From: Silene conica
Taxonomy: Eukaryota > Streptophyta > Magnoliopsida > Caryophyllales > Caryophyllaceae
Reading direction: 5' to 3'
Assembly (NCBI GenBank): GCA_029255685.2
Contig: CM055315.2
Coordinates: forward strand, 49,191,305 to 49,255,304
DNA length: 64,000 nt
Made by a program: the position numbers and the translations under genes. The notes below the pieces were generated by a model. The model was not told the origin of the DNA and ran no database searches. It saw nothing but the letters and a program-made list of their open reading frames with translations. Positions 11,822 through 23,649 of this stretch are shown piece by piece (the stretch's first letter is position 1; every line of letters starts with the position of its first letter).

Positions 11822-14221
11822 TTATCGTTTTAATAAATAAATTTGTAAATTTAAACAAGTTAAGCATCTACTTAATGATCTCTTACCCAATTAAGTAAAT
11901 GATCCCGAGACCCAAATACAAACTAACTCGGGCACGGTTTAGCCGATACATCCCTCATTAATGTGACTCGGTATATTAACTCCTTAATCGATTCTACTTT
12001 TAGAACTCTCGGTCGATAAAATTACACTAATTCTTATCTTAGCCCGAACTTATTACCACTACGGTGGCTCGAATACCTTCGTCGAGATCAACCAAATTTC
12101 CAGAACGTAATCATATTACCCCACTTCACCAACGTAATAAGGTTTGCACCCCGGTTTAGCCGAGCCTACTCCCTTATGAAGAAGATCCTTCGCGGGTTCT
12201 TTACTTTTTGGTAAGGCTATGTCTCGATTTTTAAATAACGTAAGAGATCTTGTCAATTTATTATCTATCTCCTTTAAGTGAACTAAGTCGGTGAATTATC
12301 GATAAATTGATTGACACGGTCGATAAAATCGATGAAATGCATGAGTTTGACTGACGATTTGGCTATGCATACAAACATGATAAGCATGAATAAAAGCATA
12401 AAAACTTAAAAGCATAAATAAAATCCTAGTATGGCCTTTCCTAAAAAAAATAAAGTAAATTACAAATTCGGAAACTAACTCCTTTGGTCCCTTGAACTTC
12501 ACACGCGGCACGCATCCCAAGGCAAACTCTGTCTTGGTCGGAACTCCTTTCCGAAATGGCACCGTCTTCAAGAATCTTCGGAATTACAAATAATTACCAA
12601 TTTTCTATCTATTTATACATTATAAAATAAAATAAACAATAAAATAAAGTGATACGAGATCACATTAAATTACAACCGAATCGATAAACCCTTACATTAC
12701 GGGAAATATCGATTAAAATCTAAGGCCATACTAAGTAAATTACATAATTCAAAATTACGTAAATAAAATATGACATTCATAAATAATAATTAAATATGCA
12801 ATGCTTATGTAAAATGCAAAACCTAAGCCAAATCGTCCTATTTAAACACGTTTTGAATATCGTTATTCGTAATAACACGGTTTTATGGAATAACGTGACT
12901 TAAACAATTTTAAAATCACTAATCACTCTATGAATCACCATTCACGATTTAGTTAAGTTTCCTAACACATTTTAGGATTCAAAATTTAGTCTTACTCAAA
13001 TCTTGAAAATTAACTTAACTTTTATTTTAATATTGCTCGGTTTTAATCGGTTTTACGGGAAATAGCATTAAAATAATCAAACGAGTCATAAAAATTTCAA
13101 AAATTCAAAATTCAAAATTTTGAACATACTGAAAATTTTCTAAAATTTCAGATCCTTAAAAATTAAATATTTTCGAAATATGCCCTTTTATTTCGTAAAA
13201 TTGCCGTGTAATATGCATAATATTTTTAAAAATTCAAAATTAATTCAAAAATTATGTAATAAAATACCAATATAATTTTTACATCTTCCTAGACACTCAA
13301 ATTATCTGAAAATGCAAGGAAAAATCAGATGTACACTGTTTAAGATCTGAAAAAATAATTATGACTCCACCAACACTCAATCTCAAATTTTAACCTTTAA
13401 AATTAAAATTAAAATTTCAGAAAATTTTGGCACTAAATAAAATTATGTGATGATCATATATAATATGACTAATATGGGTGAATTTTTCGGACCATTTTAG
13501 CAACCTTTACTATTTTTAATAATTCGTGTCATATATTACGCGATTTTACCGATTAAAATAATTTCTCATGCAATATTCGAGATTAATAGCTTAAAATTCA
13601 CATGCATGCTAGAAATAATATATGTGACACTATATTAAAATTTTATGGTCAAATTCGAACTTAAACTATTTAAGCTAAAATATGTCACTAATATTACGAT
13701 TTTTACGATAAAAATCAATATTCATGCAATATTAAAGAAAAATTTCTGGAAAATTCATCATATATTTTATATGTTGCATGTGAAATCTACAAATTTTTTA
13801 TAGTTAAATTCATAATATAACTATTTAACCCATATTTAACTCATTTTATGACTATTTAACCATTAAAAATTCATAAACCATGCATAAAACTTAAATAATT
13901 TCGAAAATTATATATTCACAATATGTTAAATGCATGTGAAAACATATTTAAAATTCATGGCCAGAAACATTATTTAGCTATTTTTCCATATTAAAACGTT
14001 TTTAACCAATTTAGAGCATGAACTAAACAATTTAATTACAATATTAAACAATATTATTCCATAAATCATAAAAATGACTTAAAACCATTTTAAGACCAGA
14101 AAATATACATGCAATATGATTTTCGTGCATATCCTATATGTACTACTCATTATCGTTTTTAATTAAAATGGCATTTTCTCGCAAAAACGTATAAAATCGA
14201 GTTGCATGCAAGCAACCTAAT
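11822..14221 (-). other. Element S long 5' leader, AT-rich, non-coding
   Basis: Between the primer site and gag lies about 2.4 kb with no credible frame, rich in runs like aaaattcaaaattc (13085-13260). It is long for a Copia leader. It may be expanded sequence, or host sequence captured by the element; nothing visible decides. Confidence 0.6.
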
Positions 14222-14234
14222 GGCTCTGATACCA
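14222..14234 (-). other. Primer binding site of element S, tRNA-Met type
   Basis: Minus-strand tggtatcagagcc, complementary to the 3' end of initiator tRNA-Met, two bases from the LTR end at 14237. Standard for Copia elements. Confidence 0.9.
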
Positions 14235-14236
14235 CT

Positions 14237-15460
14237 TGTTGGAAACTAAGGTAGTCATACTAACAAGTTCATATTATAGTCTTACTAAAATTTCCTTATT
14301 AAACTCATATAAATAAGTTAGTCGATCTAAATCTTATGCATGCAAAAACAAAATGCGGAAATGTTAAAGAAACGGATTCTTACAACCGGTCCAAATGCGT
14401 GCTAGGACGATCCTCCACGGAGCAACCAAAATAGCTTGCCTCCTTTACGTTGCACCCAAGACCTACCCTTAAAAAACCGAAACACGAACACGAGCTAGGT
14501 GACGGAATCGGTAGTATTGAAACCGTGTACTAATATTTCTATTAGTATTCTAGAGAATATTATGAAGATAATATTTTGAGGTTGTTGTAGTCTTTCTTAC
14601 ACTAGAAAGATGCTCACTTAAAAATTACTCTTTTAATATGTGTATTACCACATATATAAATAGAGTGGGATGCATGGGTTGGTTTAGCCGTGAGACACAA
14701 GGCCTAGGGTAGTGAAAGAGCCAATTTTGTCTTACCCATGACCATAGGCATTTAGGCTATTAATCATGATGTTTTTAGGGTATTAAATTTACATTTCAAA
14801 CCCATAAAACATTATCACTAAACCGACATCTTTAATCGTAAAATGCACTTTCATTATTCGATTTATAATTTGTACAATTATGTAACATCTCACGTGACAT
14901 AATAATTGTATTAATTTAAAATAAATTTATCACATATAAATAATATTTCTAAATTAATTAAATCACATTTAAAAAATTAATAAGTAATTCGAAATTACTG
15001 TCCCAACGCATGGTTATCGTAATAATCGTCAATACGATATATTAACAACGTTTGTTATAACCATGAACCATTCATAATACTAATTTCGATATTTCTAAAA
15101 TATTGTTTAATACTTGACAATTGACACATTTCAATTTCAAATATAAATCTTACTTTAAGATTCAACCTCTGGTTTCTCAATATACGGTTTTAAGAATATC
15201 GATCAATCTGTATCCTATACAATTAATCAATATATTATCTAAGGGGTCTGTCCTATAGGTGTGACCTAAAGGGATCAACTGACCACCCGTCATACGACAG
15301 TAATGTCAAACTCTAGTCAGCCAATCATTACCGATTAATGTTGGTCAGTTGACTATATCAAATATCGGATCGTCCCTTGCATATTCATTTCATAAGATTT
15401 ATGACAATGATTTTTATCACTCTCGTGATCGCACAATTGTTGAGGACACATTTCCCAACA
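14237..15460 (-). repeat. Right (5') LTR of element S
   Basis: 1224 bp, starts tgttggaaact and ends acatttcccaaca; followed by the target duplication atctt. In the element's orientation this is the promoter-bearing LTR. Confidence 0.9.
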
Positions 15461-16361
15461 ATCTTCAGGCCTTGAAATGTGCGCTAGGCTTCGTTCCTTT
15501 TTGTCCTTAGTAATGCAAATCACTTGAGGACGGGTTTGACTCGAAATCTCCTTATTTCCGCATAAATCTGCAATAATGCATAAATATACGAAAGTAGACG
15601 AAATAGGAGAAATAATAACCAAAAACTCATAAGTGAGCTCTGAAATGCGTGTAAAAATAGATGTAAAACATCATAAAATAGACACGCATCAAATTCCCCA
15701 AACCAAACCTTGCTTGCCCTCAAGCAAGAACTAGACTCGATCTTAAACTAATGAAACGATTTCAATCTCAGAGCGAAATGCAAATGTAAGCCCAAACCAA
15801 TTTAATGCAAAGTCAATAAGGAACTAGTAAATGAATCATGCAAACGAGTTATGAAGTAGTCAAACTTTGCTAATCTATCAACCATACAGACTTCGTCACA
15901 ATGGACTCTCGCGGGTCACTCATATCACACAATAAACAAAGGGTGAATGCATGTGTAAAAGATAGAAATAAGTAATTTTTTTAAAGACACTCACCTAACT
16001 TCGACCCATGAAAACATGCCTGCAATCTAACATGAAAACAATCTCTACAACCGTGCATATACATACCGATCTAGTGACTTTGACACACGCTGAGGTAAAG
16101 AAAGATGTGTGAGGTAATGGGTAAGAAAGGTTAAGATGATTTTGGATATGTGGAGTTAGATAGCCAAGCTAGCAAAACTGGGATCCAACCAACGAATTTC
16201 ACAACTTTAAACCCAATGAACTTAAACACAATTCTATTTTTGTAGCACAAATCTCACAATTTTTCCAAGGAAATTGACTCCCACATGATATGAATGATGT
16301 ATAGGAGTAATAAGTGCTAAAAAAAGGAATTTTTGAACAAACTGCAGTTTTTTTTTGTTTC

Positions 16362-16405
16362 TGTCAGTTGGTCGACCGACCAAGGGATGCGGTCGGTCGA
16401 CTGAC
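16362..16405. repeat. gtcgaccgacc motifs, internal cluster 1 of element R
   Basis: Contains ggtcgaccgaccaag and ggtcggtcgactgac, an inverted pair separated by about 10 bp. Confidence 0.85.
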
Positions 16406-17519
16406 TTGCAGTGTAATTTTTTTTTCGGTTTTTTTTTCTTTTTTTTCCCCTGTTTTCTTTTCCTTCTTTTTTCTTTCATTCCTTTTTTTTCTTTCTCACA
16501 TGAAAACATAACAAACAAATATGACTAAAAACGTTCCCGTGACCACAAATACTAGCTTGATGAAGGTGGGCAAAGTATAGGATGTAGCTTTTGGGACAAA
16601 AAGACAAATTTGGCAATGTAAGGCTTATGGGTAAAATAAGAAAAATGGACCTCAATTGCACGTGTCAAAAATCACAAAACAAGATAGCATACAGGTATAA
16701 AGCAGATTACGTTCATGTTTGTGCATATTGATGTAACATGTCACAAGGAGAGTACTACTCACATCCTAAACAACTGGTCATGAATGACACCAGTTAAAGG
16801 CTCTAACAACTCAGAATGTATAGTAGTTTGCCACAGGTAAAAGTCAAGTTTTAAGATTAACAACTAGTTTGACAAAAAAACTCGTAGATATGCATGTGAT
16901 TCCACTACTAAAACATGTTGGCAAGCAAGGTTTAGGCATAAACATATGAAAATGCAAAGTCATCATAGAAATACTTTCGTTCCGACTCGTCCTATATGCT
17001 AAAACAAACGTGCATTTTTTTTTGAAATTTTTGAATTTTTTTCTATTTTTTTTTGTATGCAAGGGAAATAAGAAAAGACGATGTAAGACAGAAATGCAAT
17101 AAACGTGTGAGAAAATGCAATTGGAACAATGCATGCGACACAAAACCATTCCCCAAACCAGACCGCACAATGTCCCCATTGTGCACTAGCATGAGCAAAA
17201 GTTATGAAATAAAGGAAAATGCGAAAAAGAAAACCAAGGAAACATGGAAAGAACTCACCGGATTTTAGCGCAATGGAAACCTCCCCAAACCTGCGATAGC
17301 TTAGGAGGTTTCGGTGGCCAGCAGTGCCATTCCAAGGACCTGAAAAAGGAACAAGAAGGTAACCCTTTTCGGCGATTAACGGTGTTCTGGGTTGTAAAAG
17401 TTGGTTTAAAGGTTTGAAGAAGAGAAGAAAAGTGAAAGCATAAAATACAGAATAAGGAGAAAACTCCCTTGTTGTGTTTTGCACGCTTCCTGAGGTGAAC
17501 ACGAACAGGCTATAGCAGC

Positions 17520-17635
17520 TACAGTGGTCGACCGACCACACCACTTGGTCGACCGACCAAGTGATAGGTTACAGAACCTTCTGGGCTGCAGGGACTAGGT
17601 CGACCGACTGATGATGTAGGTCGGTCGACTGCTCT
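17520..17635. repeat. gtcgaccgacc motifs, internal cluster 2 of element R
   Basis: Four copies (for example ggtcgaccgaccacacc and ggtcggtcgactgc) in about 110 bp, alternating in orientation. Confidence 0.85.
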
Positions 17636-18567
17636 TCCTGTGTAGTGTTCTTTTTCTTTTCGAAATTAACTCGTTGGACCGAGTTAATCCTCCTTCAAAC
17701 CTGTAAAACAGTATATACGTGCCCAAAACTTGCGCAAAATCCACATTACCAAGTCTAAATGTCTCAAAAACAACGAAAGCAAAATTGTCTTAAGTCTAAA
17801 GCAAAAAGAAAACTAAAAGTCTTAACGGGAAACAGGAAAAAATGTCTTAAAAACAGAAACGAGCAATAAGGAGAAGTTATCCTTGAAGGATGCAAAATTT
17901 CTTTGACCACGGGTTCTGACTACAAGCTACCCCCTCAGCTATGGTGATTTGGGTAGACGAGTTTCTCTCCACCACGTATATAGATGGGTCATCATCCTTA
18001 GCTCTACCCTTCCATCTTCCGGGATCGTCAACTCCCAAGTCATGGGCTGACACCTTCCTCGGTCTCTTCTTCCTTGGGCTCTTCTCTTCAGCCAAATGAT
18101 CATTTGCTTGAGTGACCTCGTTCTCTAAATCATTTGATAGAGTAAGTGGTACTACTCGATCGAGAACAACTCTTTTTCTATCGTCTATAGACTCTGTCCC
18201 TGGAGTTGCAACTTTTGGGGCATCCCAATCAGCCTCCTGAGCAAGAGATTCACTTGCACATGTCTCAAAACACATCAAAGACTCCGAAGGATCCTTTGTA
18301 AAGGATCCTTGTGCAGAACATTCACTAATATTATCAAAAATATCAGAAATGTCAACAATTGAATCCTGCACAAAACAAGGTTCATCAACCGAAGGTTCAA
18401 ACGTATCAGAAACATGTTCATTACTAATACCTAAAAAAATAGGTTGGCCAGTCAAGGGATGAATTTCTAACTCATTAGCTGTATCCAAGTTAGTGTCATC
18501 AACAGGGAGGGAAAGAGAGTCAAGTAACCTATCATACTCATCCTCATCAAGAATGAGCGAATCTTCA

Positions 18568-18770
18568 TGTAACACCCCAAGAGTATGAGAGAAAAGTTGT
18601 CCTACATCGGTAGAATGTGAGGCTTGTGATATGTTTATAATAACTTCCACCCACCACTTAGTAACAAGGCCTTGTGCTTTTGGACTTAAGTGAGGACAAG
18701 TAATGGGCCCAAAAGTGTGCACCCATCTTATTGGGTTTGTGTTATGACGGTGGCGGGTCGGGTTGTTACA
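18568..18770 (+). repeat. TRIM 5' LTR
   Basis: 203 bp; contains the block gttgtcctacatcggtag, similar to sequences common in other plant TRIM LTRs. Confidence 0.92.
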
Positions 18771-18772
18771 AA

Positions 18773-18784
18773 TGGTATCAGAGC
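18773..18784 (+). other. TRIM primer binding site, tRNA-Met type
   Basis: tggtatcagagc two bases after the LTR end. Confidence 0.93.
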
Positions 18785-18916
18785 GACCCTGCGACCGTGT
18801 GGTGAGCCTGTGGTCGGGAGTACCCGGGTCACCAGCCTAGCGGGGAGGATTCTGGCCCTGGTTGTGGTCAAGTTTGAGGCACAACGAGGACGTTGTGTTC
18901 TTTAAGTGGGGGAGTT

Positions 18917-19119
18917 TGTAACACCCCAAGAGTATGAGAGAAAAGTTGTCCCACATCGGTAGAATGTGAGGCTTGTGATATGTTTATAATAACTTCCACC
19001 CACCACTTAGTAACAAGGCCTTGTGCTTTTGGGCTTAAGTGAGGACAAGTAATGGGCCCAAAAGTGTGCACCCATCTTATTGGGTTTGTGTTATGACGGT
19101 GGCGGGTTGGGTTGTTACA
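18917..19119 (+). repeat. TRIM 3' LTR
   Basis: 203 bp, nearly identical to 18568-18770 (differences include tcccacatc against tcctacatc and gttggg against gtcggg). Confidence 0.92.
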
Positions 19120-19502
19120 CTTCAGCAACGGGAGTGATAGGATCACTCTCGACAGAAGAATCCGGGTTACTAAAATCAACGCTCTCATACCTCTCTGTAT
19201 CTCCACTGGCTCGGATTAGGTTTTTAAGAAGCTCCCATTGCTTCTCATGAGGTAAGTCAAGAAAATCCCATCCACAATTTCCCTCAATCTCGATCAAGGT
19301 TTTACCAGTAACTCCATCATAAATGATACGACAAACCTCCCCAATACTAATAGGATAGTCAGACTGAGAAAGGAAAGAGGTTAATCGATCACAATAGATA
19401 TACAATGGTTCATGCTCGAATTGTGGTAAAGGGGAGATGGTCATTGACGGCAAAAGAAAAAGAAAACAAAAGACTAAAAACAATAAACACTGGCGTCACC
19501 TC

Positions 19503-19523
19503 CCGGACAACGGCGCCAAAATC
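19503..19523 (-). other. Primer binding site of element R, tRNA-Asp type
   Basis: Minus strand reads gattttggcgccgttgtccg immediately after the right LTR. Compared with the copy at 1656 it has gttgtccg in place of gttgccgg, a mismatch in the outer part of the primer pairing. Confidence 0.85.
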
Positions 19524-20112
19524 TGACACCCGTCGTTGAGGGTGCCAAAGATAAAATTTATAAACCTCAGCTTTAACTAGATAGTGAAAGTCAAGGGTCG
19601 AACCACAAGAAGGTGGGGAATGTTTATTGTTCTATGTTGATGTTTTAGGGTAACAAATTTGGGGGTTTGTTTGTTTGGTTGTCACTAGGTCTAACAAAGT
19701 AAAGACAAAATAAAACGAAAGTAAGATAAGGATAAAACTTATGATAAAAGAATGCTAGGATGTTCGGGTCATAAAAGCTACAATGGTATAAATTCTAAGT
19801 CAACATCTATCGCAGTCGCGTAAGGGGTGTAACATATCCTCTCGGTCTATGATAGCTAATAGCTCCTTTCGGCCTATGCTATTAGTTCCTAGGACTCACA
19901 AATATTGGGTGTCAACAATAAGGGTGATTCCTAAATTCTAGGTCACATACCTTTCAGTCTTAAGTAACCTAGCCGTCTTAAAACGTTAACCAATGCCCTA
20001 CCCGTATCTTTCAATCTTGGGTAAGTCATTACTAACATCCTTTAAGTCTGCTTTCAGTCTCATTATAGGGTATTATAATTAACGAAACAAAACAGTTTGA
20101 AAACATGCGCGA

Positions 20113-20182
20113 GGTCAGTCGACCGACCAGCTAACCCAGTCAGTCGACCGACCAGTTAAGCCAGTCGGTCGACCGAGGTCTG
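20113..20182. repeat. gtcgaccgacc cluster, R right LTR cluster 1
   Basis: Counterpart of 6300-6370, essentially unchanged. Confidence 0.85.
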
Positions 20183-20704
20183 CTACAGGTCGATTCTGAT
20201 CTTATACCATCTACGCAAATTAATCACCTATATCCTAACATGGGAGTTTAGCTACTCATAAGTACGACAATAACCGTAATTAACAATTAGGAAAATAGAA
20301 TTCATATCAATCAATATCATAAACATGCGATAAATAATAAGGTTTTGGGGATTCTACACTAAACCGGATACTAGCAGTAATGAAAACTTGAATAAAACTG
20401 AATTCAGAGATAAGAATTACCGTAATAAGGAAAAGATGAGAACTGGAAGATTGAATATTACTGAAAAGTCACGTGTAAACTGATTGTTGCAAAAGTATGC
20501 TAAAGACTAATTAACAAAGAAAACTAAAGAACTTTTATTGTAAACTAACCTAAGAATTTCTGAGTAATACTAGATTAAGGTTGCTAAAAGATGATTAGTA
20601 CATAGGGGGAATTAAGCTTTTATAAGGATTTGTCGTTGCTTCCCTCAAATCCTAGCTTAATCATGGGCTTAATGAGGCGTCTGAAATCTTCGCTGATGGG
20701 CCAT

Positions 20705-20815
20705 GTGGTTGATAGACCGATGATACTGTTCGATCGACCAACTACTGGGTTTCTGAAATATTGCGCATCAGGTACCTTGGTCGACCGACCATAGTACCCG
20801 GTCGATCGACCAAAT
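20705..20815. repeat. gtcgaccgacc-like cluster, R right LTR cluster 2
   Basis: Counterpart of 6895-7005; copies include gttcgatcgaccaac and ggtcgaccgaccata. Confidence 0.8.
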
Positions 20816-21305
20816 ATCAGATGCAGTACTGCGTTCTGACGAATTCTGCAGCGCGCGTTGATCTTAAAACAGCTGCCATTTCTTTGTTGCTCATCGTATT
20901 AAAACGATTCTTGCGGCCTTGGAAAGCTAAGAGGATAAGCTTTCACCTCCAATTGGAATCACGCCATTATCAGCTCTATAACTCGAGATATAGCCATTTG
21001 AAACAGGCTGCAATATCGTGAAGCGATTCTTCCCTTGTTAAAGCTTGTGAATTGTATGCAACGTTGTTTGTGCTATCTTCAGGCCTTGAAATGTGCGCTA
21101 GGCTTCGTTACTTCTTGTCCTTAGTAATGCAAATCACTTGAGGACGGGTTTGACTCGAAATCGCCTTATTTCCTCATAAATCTGCAATAATGCATAAATA
21201 TACGAAAGTAGACGAAATAGGAGAAATAATAACCAAAAACTCATTAATAAGCTCTGAAATGCGTGTAAAAATAGATTTAAAACATCATAAAATAGACACG
21301 CATCA

Positions 21306-23600
21306 TATTACATCTCAACTCCATTGAAATGACATGATTTATCATGTTAAGCCTATAAGAAGGCCTTTGGTTAGTAAGCCTTAACAACTTTTGTGCTTCA
21401 CATAACCTTACTATAATTTCCCTTGGTTATGTATAATATCATTATGCTAACCTTATGAGTACGTGTCTTGAACCATATCTAGACACAAGCTTTCTAACAA
21501 TAGAATAGCTCCCACTGTTTTCACAGTGTCCGAGAGACTCTTCCCTCTATAATATCTCATAGATATGCATGTACTCATATTTGTTGAATACCTTCCATTA
21601 TTCTACTGTCTAGAACATTTTTAACAGATTTCCTCCTTTATGATTGTAGTCAAAATGGTTCTCTAACCATCCATATGTGTTTAAAACATGGTATTGTGCA
21701 ACTCTTTGCACATTAAACCAATGAAGTATCCAAACATTTAGCTTCATCCTTTTAGTACTCCTTCAGTACTGTTTGATGAACTATATGGCTACACATAAAG
21801 ACTTCTTTCCAAATTCGATTTGTAACATTTCATCATACTCCAAGTATACGAAGTTTGATAATGATAATACATCTTAAGCAAAGAATTGATCTTGCAGCGG
21901 AAGCATGTGGATTCAATTTCTATAGTTCAAATCATTTGAACTTACCCTTATTCTTATCGACAAAAGAATGTCTACTTATACGCTAATATCCATTGTTAGA
22001 ATATCATGGTGATGTATTTATTCCTTTCACAAGTCTTTATCATTCATAATGATCAGCATGCCACATTCATGTAAGACTAGTGACATAACTTCACTCCCAC
22101 TAAACTTCATGTATAAACATAACTTCCTGACTTTCAAGAAAATGATTATCACATGATAAAAAAACAAAGAATTCACCCTTTTGACATTTCCCTTTTAGGA
22201 TAGTTGCGATTTTACAAAGCTCAAACTCGATGACTTTTAAAATCCAACATGTCAAAACATATTTGAACTCAATGAAGCCATGTTATTGCGTGGAAAACTC
22301 TTTGCCACCAATTTATCAAATTCAACTCTTGTCATCCTTTCTTAGGATAGTTGTGATTTTCAAAACTCATCCTAGATGATTTTAAAAGCCAACATCATTT
22401 GATCCGATTTTAATATAGATCCGTTGTTGCGTGCGAAACCCTTTCCACCAATCAACTGAGCTATTTCGGATTCAGACAGAGTCGAAACTAAATAAAGCAT
22501 TTAAACAAGTTACAACTTCGTTGCACTAAAAAGGCAACATGACACTCGTCAACTTAATTTTCGAATGAAATTTCCACTGATCTCAACTAGGAAGAACATT
22601 TTCCTATTGTATCATACTGCAATTGTGGCTCTATAATAATTTCCCACTCTGTCTAAAAGAAATAATCCTCCTTTATTTATAGACAACATCATGAGCCACA
22701 AACCTTTTGTTCTCATGATCATTTAAGAAAAAATTGTCATTCGAAATAGGCTACAACTTAGGCACCTTGCCTATTCATATCTCATATGACTTGTACGCCC
22801 ATGCTTTATAACATAGCGGGAAAAATAAATGCTCGACAAAATCGGAATAGAAAATAACTCCAACTCAATTGTAAATATTTAATCATATCTCATATGATTC
22901 AATATTACTTTCTCGCGCATCTTATGAACGTGCTTACGAAAGTAAATTTGTGATACTTTATCACATTTTATTTGGTGTAAATTACTAGGCTTAATTTGAT
23001 CATTATCTAATTCCAAGAACATTTTCTTGAGCCATTGCACATGTATTCTCAATGAGAATTTCCTGTGCGTTGATTTCCTCAATCGAAGATAGACCTCATC
23101 TAATCGAGGATAGATCCTCTAGATAATGTATTTCTACTTCGGTAAAAAAGAAGAATTAAAATATCTTTCATGATTTAAAATTTCACTCACCAACACACCT
23201 TAAAGTGTTTATAGGGTGAATGACTTGCCTTGAATGCAAGATTCGCATAACCCATGAGATTCCTAACCTCAAATGCGACTTTCAATCGAGAAATGAGGAA
23301 AAAATTTGGGGCACCAACTCGAGTTTTAGGGTACATATGACATTTCCACCTTAGTTTTGGAATATAACCACCTTGATTCGTATAACATTGCCATAAACCA
23401 ATCGTTGTAAGATTGAGTACAACATTTGTTTCAATTGCCTAATGGTAAAACCTTTTACCTTTTATGTAAAACTCAAATTATATTTAGAGATGAAGTACAT
23501 AATAACTATTATTTATGTATTACTCTAAATCCAAAACTTGGTTAAGCACAATATAACATGTATATGTCTTACGGATGAAGTGGCAACTACCTTAGTTTCA
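21306..23600 (-). other. Element T internal sequence, part 2 (degenerate, non-coding)
   Basis: Starts with tatta, the second copy of the R target duplication, so it is the direct continuation of 5712. AT-rich text such as agctcccactgtttt and tttcccactctgtct resembles the internal 3' region of S. No frame longer than about 67 codons and none with a recognisable motif. Confidence 0.6.
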
Positions 23601-23649
23601 TTCATGTTTATCATTCTTGACAAATCGTCATACGATTTTCTTCACGTTA

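Larger units (their letters stand above)
7268..15460 (-). mobile_element. Element S: Copia-like LTR retrotransposon with gag but no pol
   Basis: Full-length minus-strand element with LTRs at 7268-8494 and 14237-15460 and target duplication atctt on both sides (7263-7267, 15461-15465). The tRNA-Met primer site (14222-14234) adjoins the right LTR and the polypurine tract aagtgggagat on the minus strand adjoins the left LTR. The only meaningful frame is gag with a zinc knuckle (10976-11767). Between gag and the 3' LTR there is 2.5 kb without any protease, integrase or reverse transcriptase, and between the 5' LTR and gag there is a long 2.4-kb AT-rich leader. It is a gag-only derivative needing pol from a relative. 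The LTRs differ at few positions, so insertion is fairly recent. Confidence 0.9.
5713..15691 (-). repeat. Left (3') LTR of element R, split by element S
   Basis: Two parts, 5713-7267 and 15461-15691, together equal the intact right LTR at 19524-21305. The break carries the 5-bp duplication atctt (7263-7267 and 15461-15465), and the right LTR shows the unbroken site ctatcttcagg near 21075. The LTR includes two clusters of gtcgaccgacc motifs. Confidence 0.9.
15692..17876 (-). other. Element R internal region between the gag-like frame and 3' LTR
   Basis: Begins with the minus-strand polypurine tract at 15692-15705, then about 2.2 kb without recognisable coding. It includes gtcgaccgacc clusters at 16362-16405 and 17520-17635 and homopolymer-rich stretches at 16345-16500 (T-rich) and 17015-17055. 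Short frames here are low-complexity. Confidence 0.7.
18568..19119 (+). mobile_element. TRIM element (terminal-repeat retrotransposon in miniature), complete
   Basis: 552 bp with 203-bp LTRs (18568-18770 and 18917-19119), both starting tgtaacacccc and ending gttgttaca, and differing at only about three sites. The 146-bp interior starts with a tRNA-Met primer site (tggtatcagagc, 18773-18784) and ends in a polypurine tract (aagtgggggagtt). The 5-bp duplication cttca flanks it (18563-18567, 19120-19124). It codes for nothing. I looked for a 5S rRNA-like promoter as in Cassandra TRIMs and did not see one. It is oriented opposite to the host element R. Confidence 0.93.
17877..19444 (-). pseudogene. 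Gag-like reading frame of element R, split by a TRIM insertion
   Basis: The N-terminal part (19444 down to 19120, start MTISPLPQ) shows a Ty3 Gag-like layout: a segment EPLYIYCDRLTSFL, then IIYDGV, then GWDFLDLPHEKQWELLKNL, resembling the FYNGL...EAWELLE region of Athila/Tat Gag. The rest (18562 down to the stop at 17877) is acidic, then has a basic stretch KSPRKKRPRKVSAHD. A TRIM with its 5-bp duplication lies between. Counting the duplication once, the two parts total 1011 nt and stay in one frame, giving 336 codons plus stop, so the frame was intact until the TRIM landed. No zinc knuckle is visible, so this may be a shortened Gag. The Gag assignment is by pattern only. Confidence 0.6.
5713..21305 (-). 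mobile_element. Element R: Athila/Tat-like LTR retrotransposon without pol, carrying two nested insertions
   Basis: R is bounded by LTRs that start tgacacccgtc and end gacacgcatca. The 5-bp duplication tatta sits at both sides (5708-5712 and 21306-21310). On the minus strand the right LTR is followed by a tRNA-Asp type primer site (ttttggcgccgttg, 19503-19523) and the left LTR is preceded by the polypurine tract (ggtttggggaatt). The internal region (15692-19523, 3832 bp including a 552-bp TRIM) holds one gag-like frame and no protease, reverse transcriptase, RNase H or integrase. It is therefore non-autonomous and would rely on an Athila/Tat-lineage helper. The left LTR is split by element S. 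The primer type points to the Athila/Tat branch of Ty3 elements; assignment below that level is inference. Confidence 0.85.
19524..21305 (-). repeat. Right (5') LTR of element R, intact
   Basis: 1782 bp, tgacacccgtc...gacacgcatca. It carries gtcgaccgacc clusters at 20113-20182 and 20705-20815 and preserves the empty target site of element S. Confidence 0.9.
3603..23600 (-). mobile_element. Element T: Copia-like LTR retrotransposon, interrupted and truncated
   Basis: T has a left (3') LTR at 3603-4897, internal sequence 4898-5712, then the nested element R (5713-21305), and resumes at 21306. The internal sequence just after the LTR (atctctcacttgtcc, ctcttgccctattac, atctcccactcaa) matches the same position in element S, so T and S are relatives with minus-strand orientation. 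After R the sequence keeps an S-like character (for example agctcccactgtttt near 21510, compare 9450) but no gag or pol frame can be read and no right LTR is found before the unrelated LTR near 23.65 kb. The right boundary is therefore approximate. The left flank gaaac (3598-3602) is a possible target duplication without a partner. Confidence 0.65.

Noticed and set aside
14222..14234. tRNA-Met sequence as a tRNA gene
   Set aside because: Only the 3' complementary 12-13 bases are present at each site; there is no cloverleaf or internal promoter. These are primer sites.
16234..16518. Lysine-rich minus-strand frame
   Set aside because: It is the translation of the T-rich tract at about 16410-16500 and carries no domain.
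18568..19119. TRIM as a Cassandra element with 5S rRNA promoter
   Set aside because: No 5S rRNA-like A box, intermediate element or C box could be seen in the 203-bp LTR.
5713..21305. Large direct repeat (5713-7267 and 19524 onward) as a segmental duplication
   Set aside because: The repeats begin and end as LTRs with primer site, polypurine tract and target duplication; they are LTRs of one element.
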